Below the pieces are notes generated by a model. It did no database searches and was not told the origin of the DNA. It saw nothing but the letters and a program-made list of their open reading frames with translations. DNA of 64,000 nt from Neofusicoccum parvum (Eukaryota > Ascomycota > Dothideomycetes > Botryosphaeriales > Botryosphaeriaceae): the NCBI GenBank assembly GCA_020912385.1, contig CP087209.1, positions 1,860,001-1,924,000 of the forward strand, in the 5' to 3' direction. Made by a program: the position numbers and the translations under genes. Positions 56,491-64,000 of this stretch are shown piece after piece (position 1 is the stretch's first letter; the number at the start of each line of letters is the position of its first letter).

Positions 56491-58173
56491 ATGGGCTCAA
56501 TCACCACCCACCACCCCGATTTCTCCGCCCTCGAAGAACCCTGGACCACGGACACGCTCCTCCAGCTCCGCACCGGCAAGACCAAGACCGTCCCGGGCAC
56601 GTCGATCCCGTCGGCCATCAACAAGCTCCTCCGGACGGGGCCGCTGCGCGTCCACCGGCTGGGCATCGAGGGCGACCAGCAGACGTACTTCAAGCACGGC
56701 GGGCCGGACAAGGCGGTGATGCAGTACTGCAGCGCGCACTACGCGGCGTGGGCGGCGGAGCACCCGGGCTCGGCGCGGCTGTTCCGCGCGGGCGGCTTCG
56801 GCGAGAACCTGGTGGCGGCGCGGATGAACGAGCGCAACGTGTGCATCGGCGACGTCGTGGCCGTCGGTGCCGACGTGCGGCTGCAGGTCAGCCTGCCGCG
56901 CGCCCCCTGCTTCAAGCTGAACCATCGGTTCCAGGTCGCCGACATGTCGCGTCTGAGCCAGGAGAGCAGCAGGACCGGCTGGTACTACCGCGTGCTGAGG
57001 GAGGGGGAAGTGCGGCCGGGGGATGAGCTAAGGTTGGTGGAGAGGCTGCATCCGAGATGGACGGTGTGGATGGTGCAGGAGTATCTGCATCGGGATAAGA
57101 CGAATGTGGAGGCGGTGCGCGAGCTGGCCGGTCTGCCGGAGCTGGGAGAGCAGTTCAGGGAGTTGTTCCAGAACCGGCTGAAGAAGATGTTCAGGAACTT
57201 GGGAGATGAAAACGAGGACTGGCGCTTGAAGGGCGGGAACGAGGAACGGATGGAGACGTGGAAGGACTTCACGGTGGCCGCGAAGAGGAAGGAGGCCAGC
57301 AAGATCTCGTCGTTCGTCTTCGAAGCGTTGGACCCGGTGTCGGATCCGCAGAAGGTCAAGCCGGGTTCGCACGTTCGCATCAAGCTGAAGAACCTGATTC
57401 GCTCCTATTCTGTTGTAGGCGGCGACTCGAACCGTCTCGAGATCGGCGTCGCGCTGGACGACAACTCCCGCGGCGGTTCCAAGTACCTGCACGACCATAT
57501 CGCCGTCGGCGACACTCTGACTATCGGTCGTGTCACCGAGAGTTTTCCTCTCGAGCAGGAGGCCCAGAAACACGTCCTCATCGCCGGCGGCATCGGGATT
57601 ACCGCATTCATCCCCGCCGCTCAAGAACTTGCCACCCAGTGCGTGGAGTGGGAGCTCCACCTCTGCGTCCGCTCGAAAGATGACATGCCCTTTCGCCGCT
57701 ACCTTGACACACTCGGTGACCATCTGGTCATCCACAGCAAAGCTGATGGCGACCGTCTCGATATCTCTCACCTGATCGGTGGCCAGCCCGTCGATACCCA
57801 AATCTACTGCTGCGGCCCCGAGCGCATGATGGAGGCTGTGACGGCAGCAGCGGAGAACATGAGCTTCCCGAAGGAGAACGTGCACTTCGAGGCGTTCACC
57901 GCGAACCTCACGGGCGATCCGTTCGAGGTGGAGCTGGCGAAGAGCGGTAAGAGCTTGGAGGTGCCGGCAAATGACACTCTGCTGGATGTGTTGAGGGAAT
58001 CTGGGTTTGATGTGCCGTCGAGTTGCGAGGTGGGGAACTGCGCGACGTGCAAGGTGGGGTTGGTGAGTGGGAGGGTGGATCACAGGGGGACAGCGTTGGA
58101 GGAGGAGGAGAAGAGAGATCACATGCTATGCTGTATTTCGAGAGGGATTGGGAAGATCACTATCGATTTGTAG
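56491..58173 (+). CDS. MOSC - flavin reductase - [2Fe-2S] ferredoxin fusion protein
   Basis: Single-exon protein of 560 residues with three modules. Residues about 1-225 are a YiiM-like MOSC/3-alpha region: GDQQTYFKHGGPDKAVMQY, GGFGENLV, and a Cys in LPRAPCFKLNHRF, the position that ligates molybdenum in MOSC enzymes. Residues about 245-465 are a ferredoxin-reductase-like flavin/NAD(P)H module with IRSYSVVGG, HVLIAGGIGITAF and YCCGPERMM. Residues about 475-560 are a plant-type ferredoxin with Cys-X4-Cys-X2-Cys (SSCEVGNCATCKVG) and a distal Cys (DHMLCC). The order resembles bacterial phthalate-dioxygenase-reductase proteins with MOSC added in front. It would pass electrons from NAD(P)H through flavin and iron-sulphur to a molybdenum cofactor. 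A substrate such as N-hydroxylated bases or amidoximes is inferred only from E. coli YiiM and mARC. The ATG context CACCATGG is optimal. Confidence 0.9.
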   Translation: MGSITTHHPDFSALEEPWTTDTLLQLRTGKTKTVPGTSIPSAINKLLRTGPLRVHRLGIEGDQQTYFKHGGPDKAVMQYCSAHYAAWAAEHPGSARLFRAGGFGENLVAARMNERNVCIGDVVAVGADVRLQVSLPRAPCFKLNHRFQVADMSRLSQESSRTGWYYRVLREGEVRPGDELRLVERLHPRWTVWMVQEYLHRDKTNVEAVRELAGLPELGEQFRELFQNRLKKMFRNLGDENEDWRLKGGNEERMETWKDFTVAAKRKEASKISSFVFEALDPVSDPQKVKPGSHVRIKLKNLIRSYSVVGGDSNRLEIGVALDDNSRGGSKYLHDHIAVGDTLTIGRVTESFPLEQEAQKHVLIAGGIGITAFIPAAQELATQCVEWELHLCVRSKDDMPFRRYLDTLGDHLVIHSKADGDRLDISHLIGGQPVDTQIYCCGPERMMEAVTAAAENMSFPKENVHFEAFTANLTGDPFEVELAKSGKSLEVPANDTLLDVLRESGFDVPSSCEVGNCATCKVGLVSGRVDHRGTALEEEEKRDHMLCCISRGIGKITIDL

Positions 58174-58664
58174 AGGGATGCTACGGTTCCGTTGGAGAAC
58201 GGGGTTTATGCAAGATGGTGACCATGTCTTGAGTCTCATGGAGACGGCGTACCCAGGCTTTGAGGGTTCTTCCTCACAGTATTCAGGAATCGGAGTTTAC
58301 TTTTTTGGGGTTAGTATAGATTGATGAGAAGTCTGCCTTCGGTTTTTATGCATTGTTGTAGACACAGCAAGAACAAAATCTGACTTTTAGCCTGACATTG
58401 CATGCGTGACATAGTTCACTTTCGCTGCGTCTCTTACGTCCGGCCAGCGCGTCCTATTCACGACTTCCGAGTTGAACGTTAAGAATGACACAAGATATCG
58501 TGATTGAGCAGATTCTAGAGAAAAGAGTCTGGTTACTATTGAATATTGCATCTATCTTTGGTCTGCTCAATAACGTGCGTAGCATCAAGTTCTTGGTCCA
58601 ATTGCGCCTCGCTGTACAAATCGATCTATAAAATTCCATGCGTTCACTTCCCGAACTCTCACAC
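58174..58664. other. Intergenic region between convergent genes
   Basis: This contains the 3' flanks of the MOSC fusion and GH16 genes. No gene is supported. Confidence 0.55.
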
Positions 58665-60160
58665 TCAACATTGCTTCCACATCTTAACACTGTCGATAAT
58701 CATTTGGCCGTTATCCTTCCAAGTTGGATACCAAGAGTTTCTAGCATTCCAGAAGTCTTTCTTCGCCGTAGCACTGCTGTCAACCCACGGCTTCGAGAAC
58801 TTGCCGTCGGTGAACCATCCATTGGTTCCGCCTGTTTCGAGGTTGATTAGCTACGTGAAAAATAGGGCTGATCCATGTAAACTCACCGACTGCAACGTTG
58901 AGGATCAAGTAAAACTCCTGGTCGAAAGGAGCGTTGACGCCGCCATCGGCCCACGGGCTGGCAAGGCGAGTGCCGTTTGCGGTTGCCACAGGAAAATTGC
59001 CACTGTCCCATAAGGACTTCTTGAAAGGAGTGTACATGACCTGAAGGAGCCGCGTGTCGATGTAGGTGAAAATGTACTTTTCCGTCCACTCGACGCCGTA
59101 AGTATGGAAACTGTCACCAAACATGGAGTGCAAGGCTTGCTTCCTGTTCGACGTCTTCGCGTACGCGTCGTTATCGGAATCAGGGCCCCAGTGAAGAGTG
59201 CCCATGGCCCAGTCGTTGCCACCACCGTTAGTTTCGTAGGTGTAGTTGTTTCCGCGGGTTTCAAGAATGTCGATCTCACCGCTCCTGGGCCAGGCGCCGT
59301 ACACGCTCTCGGTCGGAAGCATCCAGATAGCGGGCCAGAGCCAATCTCCCTTGGGGATTTTGGCATTCACTTCGACGCGGCCGTACTTGATGGAGGCGCT
59401 CTTCTCGGTGGTTATGCGGGCGGACTTGACGGGCGGAAGCACGGTGCCGTTGGTGGTGTTGGTCGAGCCGACGCAATCCGTCCAAGAGGTGGATGTACAG
59501 GTGCCAAGTGCTGTGAGGTTGATGATGTTGTTGGTTTCCATGAGAGTTGCGTCCTGGAGTGTGGGTTTGATGTACAGCTGGCCGTCCTTGACGAAGACAT
59601 TTTCCTCGTCCGCTGTTGTTTGATCAAACTCTCCGTTGCTGGCACAGGGTCAGAACAATTGATGGACGACGAGGCTTTAGTTTTGGATCAACGTACCCAA
59701 ATCCGTTGAGTTGAATCCTATGTGTCCATACATTGGGGTCGAGAGTTCCCGAAGAGAAGTCTTCGATGAGGATGGGGCAGTAGTTGTAAGGGGACTTGTT
59801 TGACGTAATGCCCAGCCAGATAAGCACGCCGCTGATTCCAAAGCCAGCGAGAATGCCGAGAGACGGAATGATCCAGAGCCACGGGTCATTGCCTTTCTTT
59901 CCCTTCAAGGCCTTGGGAGTCTGAACGGTGCCCTTTGGAGCTAGCCGAGATCGGAAATAAGGCGCCGCGCCGGGAGAAGGCAAGGGAAAGTCTCTGACAG
60001 AGACCGGACGGGTGTTTGGGACAGATCCCTGGGGTGTAGCGAACGGATTGGCCGGGGCGGTGATGCTATCAGGCTTGCCGCGGCTGACGCTGTAGGCGCT
60101 GTTGGGCGACACGCGCCCGCTGGCGCTCGCATCCTTCTCGGAATGATCGAATCTCTTCAT
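58665..60160 (-). CDS. GH16 endo-beta-1,3(4)-glucanase-like, type II membrane protein
   Basis: Glycoside hydrolase family 16 enzyme acting on beta-1,3-glucan, anchored so that the catalytic domain faces the cell wall or secretory lumen. Exons 60160-59697, 59638-58887, 58831-58665 give 460 residues; introns are 58 and 55 nt. Residues 1-93 are hydrophilic and presumed cytosolic (Ser/Pro-rich, ending KALKGKKG). One transmembrane helix lies at about 94-118 (WLWIIPSLGILAGFGISGVL). The GH16 domain has ILIEDFSSGTLDPNVWTH, the block KYGRVEVNAKIPKGDWLWPA and the catalytic SGEIDILETRG (about 275-283). The last exon supplies GTNGWFTDGKFSKPW and the closing NGQMIIDSVKMWKQC. This resembles GNBP/laminarinase-like GH16 proteins. 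An ending without the last intron (ORF to 58780) is wrong. It is head-to-head with the GT2 gene. Confidence 0.92.
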
Positions 60161-61412
60161 TGTTGCGGAGAGAGGCCGCGAGGGTGGATAAAGAAAGAGC
60201 GAGACAGGCGGCCGTGTGTCGGGCCAGTCCTGCGGAGGGATGTCTCCAGTACTTTTCTACCCGTCCTGAAAGGGGCGGCGGCCCAGGCAGCTAACGCTGT
60301 CGGGGCGACGAGGCCAGCAGCGCCACTATCAAGAGCAGCCTCTGCTCGACGCAGGCTCCTACGGTCCAGAGCATGCCGGCGCTGGATGGGTGCTGGGCGC
60401 GGTTCTGCTGCGCGGGCTCGGCGGGACTGCAGAGGCGGCAGCTAGCGCAGCTCGGCGGCGGTGGTGTGGCGGGCGCGAGGGTGCGCAGGTGCAGTGCAGC
60501 CAGCAGCGCCAGCACGGGTTCGCACGACTTTCACGGCGAGGCCCGCAGCGTGGGCAGGCACAGGGCGGCTGGCGCGAGTGGAAGCGGAGGATTGGGCCCG
60601 TTTGGGTGCCGCCGCGCGCGTGTTCGGCCGTTCCGGGCGCTGCCGCTCGGCTCGCTGCTCCCCAAAAGGGGCTGCTGCTGCCCATCAACTTACCTGTTCC
60701 TCTCGTGGCGCAACGCTCCAAGAGCCCTCATCTCCACGCACCGCCGGCTCAGCTCGCCGAGACCCTGCCCGTCGCCGCACGACGCGCCCCGCGCCCCCGC
60801 CGCCGCGATAACCTCATGCCCGCTTCCAGCCCCTCGGCGCTGCCGGCCGCCACGGCTCCCGCCTGTGCTGCACTACCGCCGTGATCGGCCCAGCTGCATC
60901 CTTTGACAGTCGCTTATCATGATGGCGTCTTCATCGTGCGGCTCCCACCGTGTGGAAATGCTGCCGGGCCCACAGCTTCTGCGTCCCACATTTGGAATGG
61001 CCCAGCCGCCGCCGGTCCAGCCCGTCACCATCTCACTGCCGGCCGGCCGTCCTGTGCCCTCCTCCGCCAGCCGCCTGCCGGGCTAGAGAGCCACCTGTTG
61101 CACCATCAGGCTCGAGCTGCAGCTGAGCCACCCCAATCTGGGACACGCGTCTTTTTCCGGCCGCCTGGGGCGTCGCTGTAGCGAAGGCTAGCCCATACCG
61201 GTAGCCGTTGCCATGAAGCCTCGTCGCTAAGGCCTTCTCACGCCTCCTTATGTGTACTTGATCCTCCCGGTCCGCAGACTTCACATCCGCATCCTCTCTC
61301 TTGCGTGCTGCCGTCCTTCGCTCGTTGTCGCTCTTTGCCAACACCCTCCGCGGGTGCGTTCACACTACCTTCTTTTCAGCATCTGCTGCATCCCCCCACA
61401 CTCGTTGTCCAC
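60161..61412. promoter_or_regulatory. Head-to-head upstream region of GH16 and GT2 genes
   Basis: This 1.25-kb region is GC-rich on the left and has a C/T-rich leader (about 61240-61412) before the GT2 start. Long frames on both strands lack domains. The layout suggests possible co-regulation of two wall-related genes, which is inference. Confidence 0.5.
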
Positions 61413-64000
61413 ATGGCCTATAGGGCCTCCACCCACAGCATGCCGGGTGCGGAGTCCCCCAACGAGACCCCGATTGCAACACCCGGTGGTCTCACGCCCA
61501 TGTACCAGAGCCGCAATGGCTCGTCAGCTGCGCTTTCTGTTTACTCTCAATCGCACAGAGACACCCAGTTCATCCATGACATTAGACATGACATCATCAT
61601 CAACCATCTGTACGAGAAGCAGGTTGGTCAAAGATGGATCCAAGACTTTAGCGGCACCGTGGAAGGTGTCCTGCTCAAGAAGGCCCGTGGAGAGTACATT
61701 ACATTCCCGGAACAGCTTGTCGAGAGCACTTTGGCTCAGTCAATCGCCACCCTCAATGTCCAGGTAAGCACGCCCGTAGCTTGCCCATCGTGGCATGGAA
61801 ACTTATAGCTCGCCAGGCTGCCTTGACCGTGAGGACCAAAGTGGTCGCAACCTTTATTGCACGATCCACGGATGCGGAGATCCCTATCAGGAAAGGTCTC
61901 CGTGTGCAAGTCATCCCGACCATTGAGGAATTGGTATATGCTCGGAAGCATCAGTATGCTGCATTCGTGGCATCCGAGTCCATGCTGATCGTCTGGGATG
62001 ACAATCCGGATAACCTTGCCGCTAGAGCAGAAAGCATCCAGGAAGATCTTTTGAAGTCTGCCATGTCTTCGTACGAAGCCGGTTTCGGTGAAAAAGGTGG
62101 TATTGTCGAGGAGGCTGAGATCGATGTCGAAGCTGCCACGGAGAAAGAGCGGCCCGTGGTGTACTACAACAGTATCTGCACCGCCCTAAGTCTGACGATC
62201 CTGGTCTGCCTCTCCGGTCTCGGTTGGCAATCTATTGCCACAGAAGTGTCATTGCTCAAGACGTACATGTCAATCCTCCTGGTCCTCATGACTCCCATCC
62301 AATGGTTCATGGCTCTGGTAAGTGGCCGCCCTTTCCATTTGTAGTAGACGAACATTTCCACTGACCATCATCAGTTCTTCACCAATGTCATTGTTTCTAT
62401 TTTTGCCCGCATCCTTGGTCCTGTGTCATACATCGAGCAGAACTCGAAGTTCTACTCGGCAAAGTGCTCCCCCCGGATAGAAAAGCCGATAAATGGATCC
62501 CTCCCACACGTCACTATCCAATGCCCTGTATACAAGGAGGGACTGGACTCTGTCATTGCACCCACAGTTCGGTCAATCAAAAAGGCTATTTCGACTTACG
62601 AGCTTCAAGGTGGCACGGCCAACATCCTGATGCACGACGACGGTATCCAGATCATCGACGAGGAAGAGAGGCAGGCACGGATTGACTTCTATACCGATCA
62701 CAACATTGGCTGGACTGCTAGGCCCAAGCATGGAGATAACGGTTTTGTTCGTCGCGGAAAGTTCAAGAAGGCTTCCAACATGAATTTCGGACTCCGGCTT
62801 TCCAACTTGGTTGAGAAGAGGCTCCAGGCAATTCCTCGCGGCGACTACTGGACTTCTAGAGATGAAAACGGGGCATACGATCTTTGCCTGGCACAGGTCT
62901 TGGAAGAAGAGAAGATTGCGTGGGCTGCAGGAAACATCCGCGTCGGCGACTACATCATCATCATTGACTCGGATACGGAAGTGCCAGAGGACTGCATTCT
63001 CGACGCTGTGTCCGAAATGGAGCACTCTCCTGATGTCGCCATCATCCAATTCGCCTCCGGTGTCATGCAAGTCTCCTGGGATTTTTTCGAGAACGGAATC
63101 ACCTTCTTCACCAACCTGATCTACTCTGCCATCTGCTTCGGTGTATCTTCTGGAGATGTCGCCCCTTTCGTCGGTCACAACGCAATTCTCCGCTGGTCTG
63201 CTGTTCAACAAGTCTCTTTCATCGACGATCAAGGTGAGGAGCGCTTCTGGTCCGAAACCTCGGTTTCTGAGGATTTCGACATGGCTCTCCGTCTCCAGAT
63301 CGAGGGATATGTTGTCCGCCTGGCTGCTTGGGCGGATGGTGGATTCAAAGAGGGCGTCTCGCTGACCGTGTACGACGAACTTGCTCGTTGGGAAAAGTAT
63401 GCTTATGGATGCAACGAGCTCGTGTTCAACCCCGCGTACCAGTGGATCTACAGGGGCCCGTTCACCCCTCTGTTCCGCACTTTCGTTGGATCCTCAATGC
63501 CCCTCGCGTCAAAGCTCAACATCGTCTCGTACATCGGCACGTACTACGCCATCGGCGCTGTTTGGGTCTTCACCTTCACCAACTACGTCGTTGTCGGACT
63601 GTACAACGGGTACTACAGCAAGTGGTATAACGAGTCGTGGAAGATTTGGCTCTCCGTCGTTGTCGTATTCACCCTTGGCGGCAATATTGCACTGGCAGTT
63701 GAGCGCTACCGCCTCGGTCAGAAGGGTTTGCTTAGTGCTTGTAAGTCCACCTTAAGTCTATTTTCGCGTACTTTGCTAACGGCCTCCAACAGTGTTCGAG
63801 AATTTCAAGTGGTGTTTCATGTTCGTCGTCTTTTTTGGTGGCATTTCCTTCCACGTTTCGCAGGCCCTCCTGTGCCACATGTTCAGCATTGATATGCAGT
63901 GGGGTGCAACGGCGAAAGAAGTCGAGCGCTCCAACTTCTTCCTCGAGGTGCCCAAGATCGCTAAGAGGTTCAAGTGGAGCATGCTTTTCTGCTTGGCTAC
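61413..64000 (+). CDS. Membrane GT2 glycosyltransferase of the fungal hyphal-growth type (ZtGT2-like), 3' end beyond window
   Basis: Processive-type family 2 glycosyltransferase in the plasma or secretory membrane, presumed to make a wall or surface polysaccharide of unknown identity. Exons 61413-61763, 61817-62317, 62375-63740, 63793-64000 (open); introns are 53, 57 and 52 nt. About 808 residues are encoded here. A soluble N-terminus with IPTIEELVYARKHQYAAFVA precedes the first two helices (about 233-280), the second joined over intron 2. Catalytic motifs: HDDG (about 370), IIIIDSDTEVPEDC (about 481), SEDFDMALRLQ (about 581), and RWEKYAYGC at the QxxRW position (about 621). Further helices follow (SYIGTYYAIGAVWVFTFTN). 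This matches the Zymoseptoria tritici and Fusarium GT2 proteins reported to be needed for hyphal growth on surfaces and for virulence on plants. That recall of the family is the basis for the name. Confidence 0.9.

Overview
The window reads as nuclear DNA of a filamentous ascomycete, most likely a Dothideomycete. Genes are interrupted by short GT-AG introns (mostly 44-91 nt) with CTRAC/CTGAC-like branch points. The gene set is eukaryotic housekeeping (Ku70, ferrochelatase, Alg5, Swc2/YL1, PUF protein, EST1/SMG7-like protein) plus typical filamentous-fungal items (GT2 hyphal glycosyltransferase, GH27, GH16 and GH13 enzymes, extracellular-type carboxylesterase). Gene bodies and many promoters are GC-rich; 28.5-32.7 kb is visibly richer in A+T. 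The species assignment is inference from family content only.

Layout, left to right: a Cid1/CutA-type RNA nucleotidyltransferase (minus, cut by the left edge); an isochorismatase-fold hydrolase (plus, five exons including a 16-nt micro-exon); a microsomal glutathione S-transferase 3-like MAPEG protein (plus); mitochondrial proline dehydrogenase (minus); an intron-bearing tRNA-Gln(CUG) (plus); Ku70 (plus); an RRM+PUF protein (minus) head-to-head with Swc2/YL1 (plus); a carboxylesterase (minus) head-to-head with a GH27 alpha-galactosidase (plus) that lacks one splice acceptor; an A+T-richer stretch with small putative membrane-protein genes, one carrying an in-frame UGA, and a degenerate tRNA-like element; an EST1/SMG7-like protein with an N-terminal zinc finger (minus); a gene-poor GC-rich stretch of about 7 kb; a small one-TM protein (plus); an MFS transporter (minus); ferrochelatase (minus) head-to-head with a GH13_5 alpha-amylase (plus); Alg5 (minus); a MOSC-flavin reductase-ferredoxin fusion (plus); a membrane-anchored GH16 glucanase (minus) head-to-head with a GT2 hyphal-growth glycosyltransferase (plus, cut by the right edge).

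There is no biosynthetic cluster or obvious mobile element. Functional links are pairwise: GH16 and GT2 share an upstream region and both act on wall polysaccharide; the carboxylesterase and alpha-galactosidase share an upstream region and are both probably secreted. Exon structures were built by hand, joining conserved protein blocks across GT-AG sites in phase; every multi-exon model given sums to a multiple of three. The observations most worth follow-up are the UGA-interrupted two-TM gene with its small-membrane-protein neighbours, the missing AG in the alpha-galactosidase, the self-contained MOSC redox fusion, and the tiny exons in the isochorismatase and PUF genes.
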